A DNA stretch of 64,000 nucleotides. It comes from Lachnospiraceae bacterium. GTDB taxonomy: Bacteria; Bacillota; Clostridia; Lachnospirales; Lachnospiraceae. The notes below the pieces were generated by a model. It made no database searches. It was not told where the DNA came from and saw only the letters and a list, made by a program, of their open reading frames with translations. The translations under genes and the position numbers were made by a program. Shown one piece after another: positions 42,108 to 50,758 of this stretch (positions within the stretch are counted from its first letter, which is position 1; each line of letters starts with the position of its first letter). The stretch lies in NCBI GenBank assembly GCA_910575005.1, contig CAJTCL010000015.1, positions 14,038 through 78,037 on the forward strand. Reading direction: 5' to 3'.

Positions 42108-42152
42108 TTTTACATAGCCGAGAGGTTTTCATTTACGAAAATCTTTCGGCTA
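42108..42152 (+). promoter_or_regulatory. Third TTTACATAGCC hairpin
   Basis: TTTACAT (42108-42114) precedes TAGCCGA (42115-42121), which pairs with TCGGCTA (42146-42152); the inner GAGGTTTTC/GAAAATCTT extends the stem with wobbles. No T-run follows. It ends about 10 bp before the ribosome binding site region of the TOPRIM gene, the same relation as the 6851 element to parA. Confidence 0.65.
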
Positions 42153-42182
42153 ATTGTATTTATGGAGGTGATTTTTATTTGA

Positions 42183-43172
42183 ATGAGAGCATCTAAACCC
42201 TATATGCAGATTGATCCAGACGTGCTTGAACGGGCAAGGCAGATAGACCTGCTTTCCTATCTCAGAGCCTATGAGCCGACCAATCTTGTCAAAGTCAAAG
42301 GCACAACGAACGTGTACTGTACCGCAGAGCATGACAGCCTAAAGATTTCCAACGGCAAATGGTACTGGTGGTCGAGGGGCTTCGGCGGATATTCCGCCCT
42401 TGATTATCTGATGAAAGTTAAGGAATACGGCTTTGTAGAAGCCGTGGAAATCCTCACGGGGCAGACGATGGCGGACTGGAAGCCGCCGCCCCCTGCCGTG
42501 AAAAAAGACGAGCCAAAGGTGCTGCTCCTGCCGCCGAAAAACAAAAATTGCGACAGGGTGGCGAAGTATCTTTTCGGGCGTGGCATTGATTATCAGCTTA
42601 TCCAGGAGTGCATCGCCGAGGGGATTATTTTCGAGAGTGCCGACTACCACAACACCGTTTTTATCGGCAAGGATGAAAGCGGAACGCCCAAATACGCCGC
42701 CTGCCGTGGCACAATCAGCAGCTTTAAGCGTGATGCATCGGGCAGCGACAAGCGGTATTCGTTTCGGCTTCTGGCGAGAGAACCGTGTGCTTCGGTGCAT
42801 TTATTTGAAGCCGCCATTGATTTATTATCCTATGCCACCTATTTAAAATGTGAGGGAAAGGATTATAAGGCAGAGAATCTTCTCTCCCTGTCGGGCGTGT
42901 ATCAGCCAAAGAAAGAGATAAAGGACAGCAAAATCCCCGTTGCCCTCACGACTTTTTTGAAAGCAAACCCACAAATTAAAACTATATTTCTGCATCTGGA
43001 TAAGGACAGGGCAGGTCGGTTATGTACCGCTGCCCTAACAGAATTATTGAAGAAAGATTATAAAATCGTTGATGAACCGCCGCCAGTCGGCAAGGACTTC
43101 AACGATTTTTTAATGTCATATCTGGGGATTGCAAGGCAGAAACAGAGCCGTGAAAGGGGGGATGCCCGTTGA
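42183..43172 (+). CDS. DUF3991/TOPRIM primase-like protein
   Basis: A 329-residue protein with an N-terminal DUF3991-type module (RARQIDLLSYLRAYEPTNL, WYWWSRGFGGYSALDYLM) and a C-terminal TOPRIM domain: acidic residue in HLFEAAIDLLSYA and the DxD pair in FLHLDKDRAG. Such proteins are primase-like enzymes of conjugative elements and probably support complementary-strand synthesis after transfer. The ATG at 42183 has GGAGG 14 bases upstream, a long spacing. Confidence 0.85.
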   Translation: MRASKPYMQIDPDVLERARQIDLLSYLRAYEPTNLVKVKGTTNVYCTAEHDSLKISNGKWYWWSRGFGGYSALDYLMKVKEYGFVEAVEILTGQTMADWKPPPPAVKKDEPKVLLLPPKNKNCDRVAKYLFGRGIDYQLIQECIAEGIIFESADYHNTVFIGKDESGTPKYAACRGTISSFKRDASGSDKRYSFRLLAREPCASVHLFEAAIDLLSYATYLKCEGKDYKAENLLSLSGVYQPKKEIKDSKIPVALTTFLKANPQIKTIFLHLDKDRAGRLCTAALTELLKKDYKIVDEPPPVGKDFNDFLMSYLGIARQKQSRERGDAR

Positions 43173-43247
43173 TTGTTGGATGATTTTTTCTGATTGAAAG
43201 AGCTAGAAATTAAAGAAGAATTGACAAAGAAAGAGAGGGATTTGCCA

Positions 43248-43538
43248 TTGAAGCAATATGAAGTAACACTCACAGGTCACTTTGAAAAGACCGTTTCCAT
43301 CTATGCAGACAGCCCCGAACAGGTAGCGGAAAAGTTGAAAATTATCCTGTTTGATACTGACCTTGTTAGGTTTTCCGATGGGGATTTTGTCTGCGGCGAA
43401 GCGGATATTAAGGATGAAAATGAGGACGGATGTGAAGAAATGGAGAGCGAGGGCGGTGGCTTTGAGAATGAGGATTGTTCCGACTGTCCGTACTTCTGCC
43501 CCGTGTGCGGAGAATGTATGTATGAGGGCGAAGATTAA
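43248..43538 (+). CDS. DpnD/PcfM-like protein with C-terminal zinc-binding tail
   Basis: About 96 residues. MKQYEVTLTGHFEKTVSIYA and the following segment resemble DpnD/PcfM-type small proteins; the end has CSDCPYFCPVCGEC, a probable zinc site. I choose TTG at 43248 because the domain begins there and GAGAGGGA lies upstream; another TTG at 43194 gives 18 extra residues. The gene follows the TOPRIM gene and precedes the presumed transfer origin. Confidence 0.55.
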   Translation: MKQYEVTLTGHFEKTVSIYADSPEQVAEKLKIILFDTDLVRFSDGDFVCGEADIKDENEDGCEEMESEGGGFENEDCSDCPYFCPVCGECMYEGED

Positions 43539-43589
43539 AGACACGTCTTACCAAGCACTGAATTTGGTTATCCATCTGCCGATGGAAAC

Positions 43590-43645
43590 AAAATTCGCTT
43601 GTTAGGGGACGTCCCCTAATACCCCGTGGAAAAGACCGCCGCCAG
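43590..43645. other. Putative ICE oriT with 18-bp palindrome
   Basis: TTAGGGGACGTCCCCTAA (43602-43619) is a perfect palindrome in a non-coding gap just before mobC and the relaxase, followed by TACCCCGTGG and a GC-rich stretch. Its place upstream of the mobilization genes fits an oriT. I cannot match it with certainty to a known nick sequence. Confidence 0.5.
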
Positions 43646-43680
43646 AGGACGGCAGGCAGAAAGAAAGGAGATGTTTAAGG

Positions 43681-43845
43681 ATGAGTGATTTTATATATTT
43701 TATCCTCGGCACAACGCTCGGTGGGATGTTCGGCGTGGCGGCTATGTGCGTGTTGCAGATTAACAGGCTGTCCGAGGGAAAGGGGGATGCAGATGCGGAA
43801 ACGAAACGTGCAGATACTGTTCCGACTGACCGAGGAAGAAGCTGA
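43681..43845 (+). CDS. DUF3789 small membrane protein
   Basis: A 54-residue protein: MSDFIYFILGTTLGGMFGVA then AMCVLQINRLSEG, matching the short DUF3789 pattern of one glycine-rich helix followed by MCLLQ. AAAGGAG lies before the ATG. It overlaps the start of mobC in another frame. Such peptides occur regularly just before MobC in these ICEs. Confidence 0.7.
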   Translation: MSDFIYFILGTTLGGMFGVAAMCVLQINRLSEGKGDADAETKRADTVPTDRGRS

Positions 43846-44125
43846 ATACCTCTGCTCCCTTGCGGAGAGGTCGGGGCATTCCAGACAAGCCCTGCTCCAG
43901 TCGATAGTCATGGGTTATCGGCTCTGCGAAAAGCCAGACCCAGAGTTTTATAAAATCATGCGGGAGCTGTCAGCAATCGGAAACCGCATCAACCAGCTTG
44001 CGGCAAAGGCGAACGCCTTAAATTTTGTGGACACGCCGATGCTCTATGACGAAGCCAAGCGGTGGCGGGACTTCCGTCTGGACGTAAGCAGGAGCTACCT
44101 TGTTCCGAGGAAGATGTCTGGCTGA
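43793..44125 (+). CDS. mobC: MobC-like relaxosome protein
   Basis: A 110-residue basic protein with an N-terminal ribbon-helix-helix-like segment (RNVQILFRLTEEEAEYLCSL) and the MobC core (IMRELSAIGNRINQLAAKAN). It should bind oriT and help the relaxase nick. The ATG at 43793 is six bases after AAAGGGGG; another ATG two codons earlier is possible. Its TGA stop overlaps the relaxase ATG. Confidence 0.85.
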   Translation: MRKRNVQILFRLTEEEAEYLCSLAERSGHSRQALLQSIVMGYRLCEKPDPEFYKIMRELSAIGNRINQLAAKANALNFVDTPMLYDEAKRWRDFRLDVSRSYLVPRKMSG

Positions 44126-45537
44126 TGGCGGTCTGCGAAATCTGGGACGTAAAGGGCAGGCTCGACCATCCTATCGACTACGCCGAGAACCCAGAAAAGA
44201 CCGCCAACCCCAAATACAGCAGAGCCGACCTGCAGGCGATGGGCGATGTGATGAAGTATGCCACCAACGGTGACAAGACCGAGCAGCAGTTTTTTGTCAC
44301 GGGCGTAAACTGCGACCCGTCTACGGCAAGGGACGAGATGATGATAGCCAAAGCACAATGGAACGACCAGAGCGAAATAGTCTGCTACCACGGATTCCAG
44401 AGCTTTAAGGCAGGCGAGGTCACGCCAGAGCAGGCACATGAAGTCGGCGTGAAGTTGGCGGAGAAGATGTGGGGCGACCGATTCCAAGTGATAGTGGCGA
44501 CGCATCTGAATACGGAGTGCCTGCATAACCACTTTGTTGTCAATTCCGTTTCCTATGTGGACGGAAAGCACTATCACGATAACAAGAAGAATCTGCGGTT
44601 ATTGCGTAAGCGTTCGGATGAGTTATGCCGTGAGTATTCCTTATCGGTCATTGAACACCCAAGCGGCAGGAAGAAACCCTATGCTTTATACCAAGCCGAG
44701 AAGAACGGTCTGCCTACAAGGGACACCGTGGCACGGCAGGCGGTGGACGAAGCAATCTCAAAATCATTTACACTGAAAGATTTTGACCGCCAGTTGTCGG
44801 AAATGGGATACCGCATCAATTTTGACCCCAACCGCAAATACTGGACGATTATCTGTAAAGGTTGGGAAAGACCGAAGCGGCTCTATAAGCTCGGCGAGGA
44901 TTACACCAACGAGAGGATTTTAGAGCGTATCAAGGAAAATTCCTATGCGGTCAAATTCCAGAGCTTTTCCAAAGAGCAGCCGCAGGTCAGGGTGTACCGT
45001 GTCCGTGGTTCTCTGAAAGACGCAAAGAAATTCGGCGGCTTGCGTGGGCTGTATCTCCATTACTGTTACAGGCTCGGCATACTGCCAAAAGGGAAGAAAC
45101 AGAATCCTGCACGGCTTCATTATCTTCTGAAAGACGACTTGATGAAGATGGACGCCATCACAAACGAAACAAGGCTGCTCTGCCGCAACCATATCGACAC
45201 GGCGGAGCAGCTTTTGTCCTATAAAGGCTCTCTGGAATCCGAGATGCAGGAGCTGACCGAACAGCGTAAGGGGCTTTACTCCCAATCCCGAAAATCAGTC
45301 GGGGAAGAAAAAGAAGCGGTCAAGGCTCGGCTGTCGGAAATCACGGAGCGGATGAAAATAATCCGAAAGGAGGTCAGATTGTGCGGGGGAATCGAAGCCC
45401 GCAGCGATGCCCTCAAAGAAAAATTAAATGTCATACGGGCAGACGAAAAAGAACAGCAAAGAAAGGAGCTGATGAAGTATGAACACAGGCGGCGAAGCGG
45501 CAGAGCAAATCGTAAGGATGAGCTTGGAGGGATTTGA
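44125..45537 (+). CDS. MOBP-type relaxase of the ICE
   Basis: A 470-residue relaxase of the VirD2-like family. N-terminal part: MAVCEIWDVKGRLDHPIDYA; the histidine motif THLNTECLHNHFVVNSV near residue 145 is the metal site; tyrosines near the N-terminus include the catalytic candidate. A coiled coil occupies about residues 370-450. The start overlaps the mobC stop (TGATG) and the end overlaps pcfB by 59 bases, so the three genes are translationally linked. Confidence 0.9.
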   Translation: MAVCEIWDVKGRLDHPIDYAENPEKTANPKYSRADLQAMGDVMKYATNGDKTEQQFFVTGVNCDPSTARDEMMIAKAQWNDQSEIVCYHGFQSFKAGEVTPEQAHEVGVKLAEKMWGDRFQVIVATHLNTECLHNHFVVNSVSYVDGKHYHDNKKNLRLLRKRSDELCREYSLSVIEHPSGRKKPYALYQAEKNGLPTRDTVARQAVDEAISKSFTLKDFDRQLSEMGYRINFDPNRKYWTIICKGWERPKRLYKLGEDYTNERILERIKENSYAVKFQSFSKEQPQVRVYRVRGSLKDAKKFGGLRGLYLHYCYRLGILPKGKKQNPARLHYLLKDDLMKMDAITNETRLLCRNHIDTAEQLLSYKGSLESEMQELTEQRKGLYSQSRKSVGEEKEAVKARLSEITERMKIIRKEVRLCGGIEARSDALKEKLNVIRADEKEQQRKELMKYEHRRRSGRANRKDELGGI

Positions 45538-46339
45538 GGTCGCAGCCAAAATCACGGGGGCAGGTGCGAAGAATATTGCCATCCTGCTTTACTCCATTCT
45601 GAAAGAGGAACAGAAAACCAAAGGAAAGGCAAGGCTCACAAATATGCTCCGCTCTGGAAAGGAGCTGAAAGTCTTTACTGTTAAAAGCGGCGACTTAAAG
45701 AAGTTCACGCAGGAAGCGAAGAAATACGGCGTACTCTACTGCGTCTTAGCGGACAGGGGGAACAAAGACCCCAATGCGGAGGTGGATGTGATAGCCCGTG
45801 CGGAGGACGCATCGAAAATCAGCCGCATCGTGGAACGTTTTAACCTTGCTTCGGTAGATACCGCTTCCATTGTGAATGAAGCGGAGAAATCAAAAGGGGC
45901 AAAGACCAAGCTGAAAAATGCAAAGACCGCAGGAGAAAAAGACGCAGGGGCAAAGGACGGTCAGCCAGAGCCAGACATCGGCGTGCAGGATAAGGCGGAG
46001 AAAGACAGGCTCATGGACGCCCTTATGGGAAAGCCAGTACAGAAAGAGGAAAACGCCCCAAACCCCTCATTGGCAAAGACAGAAAAATCCCCTCTGTCCG
46101 AGCCTACCTCAAAGCAGCAAAGGAAGTCCGCAGAGGGGGCTACTATGACTAAGGCAGAAAAACCATCGGTCAGAGAAGAATTGCGGAAAATCAAGGAGAG
46201 TCGCAGGGAGCAGGAAGCGGATGTTTCCCCTGCAAAAGAGAAATCTTCTGACAGGGCAAAGAAACCGCCCACAGGAAAGACGGAGCATAAACAGCCCCAG
46301 AAGCGGAAACGGAAACCAAAATCGAAAGGAGCGAGATAA
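45479..46339 (+). CDS. PcfB family (DUF3801) protein
   Basis: A 286-residue protein. Residues 1-140 form the PcfB/DUF3801 domain (FEVAAKITGAGAKNIAILLY, ELKVFTVKSGDLKKFTQEAK, KYGVLYCVLADRG); the rest is a long lysine-rich disordered tail. PcfB-type proteins of pCF10 act as relaxosome or coupling accessory factors. AAAGGAG lies before the ATG, inside the relaxase gene. Confidence 0.85.
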   Translation: MNTGGEAAEQIVRMSLEGFEVAAKITGAGAKNIAILLYSILKEEQKTKGKARLTNMLRSGKELKVFTVKSGDLKKFTQEAKKYGVLYCVLADRGNKDPNAEVDVIARAEDASKISRIVERFNLASVDTASIVNEAEKSKGAKTKLKNAKTAGEKDAGAKDGQPEPDIGVQDKAEKDRLMDALMGKPVQKEENAPNPSLAKTEKSPLSEPTSKQQRKSAEGATMTKAEKPSVREELRKIKESRREQEADVSPAKEKSSDRAKKPPTGKTEHKQPQKRKRKPKSKGAR

Positions 46340-46341
46340 GC

Positions 46342-47205
46342 ATGAGCATTTATGATGTATTCAGCGGCGGCAGCAGAGCCTTTAACAAAGAGGAATGGGC
46401 TGCCCAAAAGCAGGAGCAGCGGAAAGAAGCCTATGAGCTGATTGACAGTACCTGCGGACAGATGATGGCGGATGGCGGTGCATATCGGCAGTACCTTGAC
46501 GTGCAGGGGCATTTTGACCGTTACTCTGTCAACAACGCAATCTTAGTTTCGGCACAGATGCCCGAAGCGACACAGTTGAAAGATTATGGGAGTTGGAAAC
46601 AGAGCCGTGTCTATGTGGATAAGGACGCACAGAAAGTGACTATCCTTGAGCCTGGGAAAGAGTACCAGCGTGACGACGGCTCAAAGGCGGTCGGCTACAA
46701 CGCTAAGATAGTTTATGACGTTTCCCAGACCTCGGCAAAGGACAGGCAGCAGCCGCAGGAGCAGAAAACCATGCGGGAGCTTGTGTCGGCGATGATTGAC
46801 GCAAGCCCCGTTTCCTTTGTGCCTGTTGATGACCTTGAGCTGCCTGCGTTCTATGACAGCTCACAGCAGACCATCTTCATCAAGACGGGACTGAACGAGG
46901 AACAGCTTTTTGTCAGCATGGCAAAGGAAGTGTCGGCGGCGGTCTTTGACTGTAAGCATAAGGAGAGCCGTGATGATTCCGATTTCAAATCGTTCTGCGT
47001 TGCCTATATGGTAAGCTCCCGTTACGGCGTGGATACCAAAGGCTTCCATTTTGACAAGCTCCCGAAAGAATTTGAGGGCATGGAAACGCAGGAGTTTAAG
47101 GGGAAGCTTGGCTCGATGCGTGACGTCCTCGGCGAAATCCAGTCGGATATGTATAAGAGCCTTGAGAAGAACAAGCCGCCCAAATCCAAAGAGCAGGAAC
47201 GCTAA
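46342..47205 (+). CDS. ArdC/LtrC-like ssDNA-binding domain protein
   Basis: A 287-residue protein. The N-terminal half resembles the ArdC/LtrC N-terminal domain: YRQYLDVQGHFDRYSVNNAI, ATQLKDYGSWKQSRVYV and VTILEPGKEY. The second half (IFIKTGLNEEQLFVSMAKEV) is where ArdC-like proteins carry a metallopeptidase, but no HExxH motif is present. Likely protects or manages entering DNA. Starts two bases after pcfB. Confidence 0.7.
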   Translation: MSIYDVFSGGSRAFNKEEWAAQKQEQRKEAYELIDSTCGQMMADGGAYRQYLDVQGHFDRYSVNNAILVSAQMPEATQLKDYGSWKQSRVYVDKDAQKVTILEPGKEYQRDDGSKAVGYNAKIVYDVSQTSAKDRQQPQEQKTMRELVSAMIDASPVSFVPVDDLELPAFYDSSQQTIFIKTGLNEEQLFVSMAKEVSAAVFDCKHKESRDDSDFKSFCVAYMVSSRYGVDTKGFHFDKLPKEFEGMETQEFKGKLGSMRDVLGEIQSDMYKSLEKNKPPKSKEQER

Positions 47206-47220
47206 TCGGAGGTGCAGCCT

Positions 47221-47418
47221 ATGAAAGAGGAACGATACCATCTGGCATTGGATAAATATGATAAAAATATTGTCCTCAATGCCCTCAATACCCTGCGGAC
47301 GCAGCAGATACAGGAGGAACGCCCCACCGAGCCTGTTGACGAGCTGATAAGCAGGGTGGCATACGCCCCGACCAAGAAAGTAAAAGTCGCCCCGTGCAAG
47401 TGCCATGAAGAACGGTGA
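47221..47418 (+). CDS. Small basic protein, paralogue of the 6242 gene
   Basis: A 65-residue protein sharing TxPVDELISRVAYAP and KKVKV with the left-end gene at 6242-6436. Overlaps the coupling-protein gene by 14 bases. It has no membrane helix or metal motif beyond CKC near the end. GGAGG precedes the ATG at 47221. Its conserved place before virD4 suggests a transfer-related role. Confidence 0.65.
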   Translation: MKEERYHLALDKYDKNIVLNALNTLRTQQIQEERPTEPVDELISRVAYAPTKKVKVAPCKCHEER

Positions 47419-49198
47419 CGACTATAAGGCAGGCTTAATCCTCTCTTTATGCGGCATTATCCCTGTTGTGTGGATTGCCCTGCTGACAGCCCCTTATGTC
47501 AGCGGCGGCATCGTGGAGATAATCGGCAACTTATCCGTGGCAGTCGAGAATCCGTTTTCCATAACGGTATGTGGGGACAGTGTAAAAACTGTCCTTATTT
47601 TTTTGCTTGCCTACGGCATGGGAATTGGTGTCTATTTTTCCACACGCAGGAACTACCGCAAGGGGGAGGAACACGGCTCTGCTAAATGGGGCAACGCAGG
47701 TGCTTTGAATAAAAAGTACCATGACAAGAACGCATCAGAAAACAAGCTGCTGACCCAGAGCGTCCGCATCGGGCTTGACGGGAAGAAGCACAGGAGGAAC
47801 TTAAATATCCTTGTGGTGGGCGGCTCTGGTGCAGGAAAGACAAGGTTTTTCTGCAAACCGAACGTCATGCAGTGCAACACGTCAATGGTAATCCTAGACC
47901 CGAAAGGCGAGATTGTCCGTGACACGGGAGGGTTATTAGAGAAGAAAGGCTATGAGGTGCGTGTCCTTGATTTAATCAATATGCACAAAAGCCATTGTTA
48001 CAACCCGTTTGTATATTTAAGAAATGATAATGATGTGCAGCGGTTGGTAACGAATTTATTTAAGGCGACCACGCCGAAAGGAAGCCAGTCGCAAGACCCC
48101 TTCTGGGACACGGCGGCAAGTATGCTGCTCTTATCCCTTGTGTTCTATCTGAAATACGAAGCCCCGCCAGAGGAACAGAATTTCCCGATGGTGATGGAGC
48201 TTTTAAGGGCAGGCGAGGTAAGGGAGGATGACGACGGCTATGTAAGCCCGCTTGACGAGCTGTTTGACCGTTTGGAGATGGTGAACCCAGAGCATATCGC
48301 TTTGAAATATTACCGTGATTACCACAGCGGAAGTGCCAAGACACTAAAGAGCATCCAGATAACCCTTGCCGCACGGCTTGAGAAGTTCAATCTGGAAAGC
48401 CTTGCATCTCTGACCGCCACGGACGAGCTTGATTTGCCGTCTTTGGGCGAGAAGAAAGTTGCTTTATTTGCATTGATACCAGACAACGACACCAGTTTTA
48501 ATTTTTTGGTAAGCATTCTTTATACGCAGCTATTCCAACAATTATTTTATCTTGCCGACCATAAGTACGGCGGGAGTCTGCCCGTCCATTGCCAGTTTAT
48601 TATGGACGAATTTGCGAACGTCAGTTTGCCCGATGACTTTGACAAGATACTGTCAGTTATGAGGTCAAGGGGCGTGTCCGTTTCGATTATCCTGCAAAAT
48701 CTGGCACAGCTGAAAGCCCTGTTTGAGAAACAGTGGGAAAGCATTGTCGGCAATGCCGATGAGTTCCTCTATCTGGGCGGCAACGAGCAGAGTACCCATA
48801 AGTTTGTGAGCGAGCTACTCGGAAAATCTACGATAGACACGAACACCTACGGGAAAAGCTCTGGACGGAGCGGCAACTATTCCACCAACTACCAGATTTC
48901 GGGGCGTGAGCTTTTAACCCCAGACGAAGTGCGTATGCTTGACAACCGCTACGCACTTCTTTTTGTGCGTGGGGAACGCCCTGTCATGGATTTAAAGTAT
49001 GACATTTTAAAACACCCGAATGTGAAACTGACTGCCGACGGAGGGAAGCCGCCGTATATCCACGGAGAGCCGACACAGGCAGTCGCAACCCTTGTGTTTG
49101 ACGGGGATATTCCTAAGAACGCCGTGAGCGTGGAAGCCGTCAGCACTTCCTATGAGCTTCTGTCCGATGAGGACTTGGAAGAAATATTCAATTTATAA
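47405..49198 (+). CDS. VirD4/TraG-type coupling protein
   Basis: A 597-residue type IV coupling protein. Two N-terminal membrane helices (about residues 10-32 and 58-80), Walker A VVGGSGAGKTRFF near residue 138 and Walker B FIMDEFANVSLPDDF near 400; the family motif RGVSVSIILQNLAQLK follows. It would feed the relaxase-DNA complex to the channel. It probably also determines whether the nested IME can be mobilized in cis. AGGAG upstream is absent; coupling to the preceding gene explains initiation. Confidence 0.93.
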   Translation: MKNGDDYKAGLILSLCGIIPVVWIALLTAPYVSGGIVEIIGNLSVAVENPFSITVCGDSVKTVLIFLLAYGMGIGVYFSTRRNYRKGEEHGSAKWGNAGALNKKYHDKNASENKLLTQSVRIGLDGKKHRRNLNILVVGGSGAGKTRFFCKPNVMQCNTSMVILDPKGEIVRDTGGLLEKKGYEVRVLDLINMHKSHCYNPFVYLRNDNDVQRLVTNLFKATTPKGSQSQDPFWDTAASMLLLSLVFYLKYEAPPEEQNFPMVMELLRAGEVREDDDGYVSPLDELFDRLEMVNPEHIALKYYRDYHSGSAKTLKSIQITLAARLEKFNLESLASLTATDELDLPSLGEKKVALFALIPDNDTSFNFLVSILYTQLFQQLFYLADHKYGGSLPVHCQFIMDEFANVSLPDDFDKILSVMRSRGVSVSIILQNLAQLKALFEKQWESIVGNADEFLYLGGNEQSTHKFVSELLGKSTIDTNTYGKSSGRSGNYSTNYQISGRELLTPDEVRMLDNRYALLFVRGERPVMDLKYDILKHPNVKLTADGGKPPYIHGEPTQAVATLVFDGDIPKNAVSVEAVSTSYELLSDEDLEEIFNL

Positions 49199-49212
49199 GG
49201 AGGATTTACCCT

Positions 49213-49569
49213 ATGAAATTTTTTAAGAAAAACGAGAACAGCCAGAACAAAGCAACCCAGAAACTGCCGATGGGCAGAAAAGCAAAAAAGGCGTTTGCCG
49301 TGTATGCCGCTTTGGTATGCTGCATAGTCTTTGGAACGACAACAGCCTTTGCCGCCAATGACCCGATTGCCGTGGTAAACAACCTGTCAAACTTTATCTT
49401 CGGTCTGATTAAGGCTGTCGGGATGATTATGCTCGGCTTCGGCATCGTGCAGGTGGGCTTGTCGCTGAAATCCCACGACCCGTCCCAGAGGGCGAACGGC
49501 TTTCTGACCCTTGCGGGCGGCGTTGTGATTACCTTTGCAAAAGAGATTCTGACCCTTATCACAGGCTAA
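49213..49569 (+). CDS. Maff2 family membrane protein (VirB2-like)
   Basis: A 118-residue protein with a signal-like helix (AFAVYAALVCCIVFGTTTAF, cleavage plausible after AFA) and two more hydrophobic helices (NFIFGLIKAVGMIMLGFGIV, LTLAGGVVITFA). The size and topology resemble Maff2 and VirB2/TrbC pilin-like proteins of Gram-positive ICEs. AAGGAGG precedes the start. Confidence 0.85.
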   Translation: MKFFKKNENSQNKATQKLPMGRKAKKAFAVYAALVCCIVFGTTTAFAANDPIAVVNNLSNFIFGLIKAVGMIMLGFGIVQVGLSLKSHDPSQRANGFLTLAGGVVITFAKEILTLITG

Positions 49570-49688
49570 TGCAAGGCAATAAGACAGCAGATTGAAATAG
49601 CAGGCTGATATATAAGACAGGGATAACGGGGCAGATCCGCCCTGCGGAACTTGCCCCGCTATCCAATTTTAAGAACGGAGGTGGTCGA

Positions 49689-50525
49689 ATGTCAGATAAC
49701 TGGGTAGTCCAGAACTTGGAGAACGCCCTTAACACTTGGAATGAGAAGTTAGCCGAGATATGGCAGCTCATTACCCAGTCCCCAGAGAATTTCAAAGGCG
49801 GTGCGATATGGAAAGTCATTGTTGACATCCACGGTGCATTGCAGGCAATCGGGCTTGCCCTGCTCGTGCTGTTCTTTGTCGTAGGCGTGATGCGTACCTG
49901 CGGCGACTTCGCACAGGTCAAGAAGCCCGAACACGCATTGAAGCTGTTTATCCGTTTCGCACTTGCCAAAGGTGCGGTGACTTACGGCTTGGAGCTGATG
50001 ATGGCTCTGTTTCAGATAGTGCAGGGCGTGATTTCCACGATTATGAAAGCCGCAGGCTTCGGCACGGCACAAAAGACGGTACTCCCGCAGGAGATTGTGA
50101 CTGCGGTTGAGGACTGCGGCTTTTTCGAGAGCATCCCTTTATGGGCGGTTACGCTGATAGGCGGGCTGTTCATCACGGTATTGTCGTTTATTATGATAAT
50201 GTCGGTGTACGGCAGGTTTTTCAAGCTGTATCTTTATACCGCAATCGCCCCTGTCCCTCTGTCCTCTTTTGCAGGAGAGCCGAGCCAGAATGTGGGCAGG
50301 AGCTTTATCAAGAGCTATTGTGCCGTGTGTCTTGAGGGTGCAATCATCGTGCTTGCCTGTATTATATTTTCGGTGTTTGCGGCTTCCCCGCCCGTCGTCA
50401 ACCCCGATGCGGCTGCGGTCACAATGGTGTGGGGCTATATCGGGGAGCTTGTGTTCAATATGCTTGTCCTTGTCGGTGCGGTCAAGATGGCAGACCGTGT
50501 CGTGCGTGAAATGATGGGCTTGTAA
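49689..50525 (+). CDS. TrbL/VirB6-like transfer membrane protein (CD1112 type)
   Basis: A 278-residue polytopic membrane protein with about five to six helices (for example ALQAIGLALLVLFFVVGVMR and LWAVTLIGGLFITVLSFIMI) and a long extracytoplasmic N-terminal part. It fits the TrbL/VirB6-like group next to Maff2 in Tn1549-like elements. GGAGG lies seven bases upstream. A 119-bp gap before it holds a GGGGC-rich inverted repeat. Confidence 0.85.
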   Translation: MSDNWVVQNLENALNTWNEKLAEIWQLITQSPENFKGGAIWKVIVDIHGALQAIGLALLVLFFVVGVMRTCGDFAQVKKPEHALKLFIRFALAKGAVTYGLELMMALFQIVQGVISTIMKAAGFGTAQKTVLPQEIVTAVEDCGFFESIPLWAVTLIGGLFITVLSFIMIMSVYGRFFKLYLYTAIAPVPLSSFAGEPSQNVGRSFIKSYCAVCLEGAIIVLACIIFSVFAASPPVVNPDAAAVTMVWGYIGELVFNMLVLVGAVKMADRVVREMMGL

Positions 50526-50537
50526 AGGAGGGGACGG

Positions 50538-50747
50538 ATGAAACGTGTTTATATTTTTAAGGACGGAGTACAGCAGGCAAGCACAGCCACAAAGGAAAGT
50601 GCGGTTGACCTTATCCGCCAGTACCAGAAACAGGAAACACATCCGATGCTTCGGGCTGAGTTCAGCATCATTGTGGGAGAGGAAGAATTTATCCCCTATC
50701 CGTCGCAGAAGAAGCCGCCTAAGAGAAAATTTGGAATGGAGCGATAG
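50538..50747 (+). CDS. Small conserved transfer-region protein
   Basis: A 69-residue basic protein (MKRVYIFKDGVQQASTATKE, tail KKPPKRKFG). AAAGGAGGGG precedes the ATG. No domain recognised; sits between the TrbL-like and PrgI genes, as similar small genes do in related ICEs. Confidence 0.55.
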   Translation: MKRVYIFKDGVQQASTATKESAVDLIRQYQKQETHPMLRAEFSIIVGEEEFIPYPSQKKPPKRKFGMER

Positions 50748-50758
50748 GAGGTGCTGCT

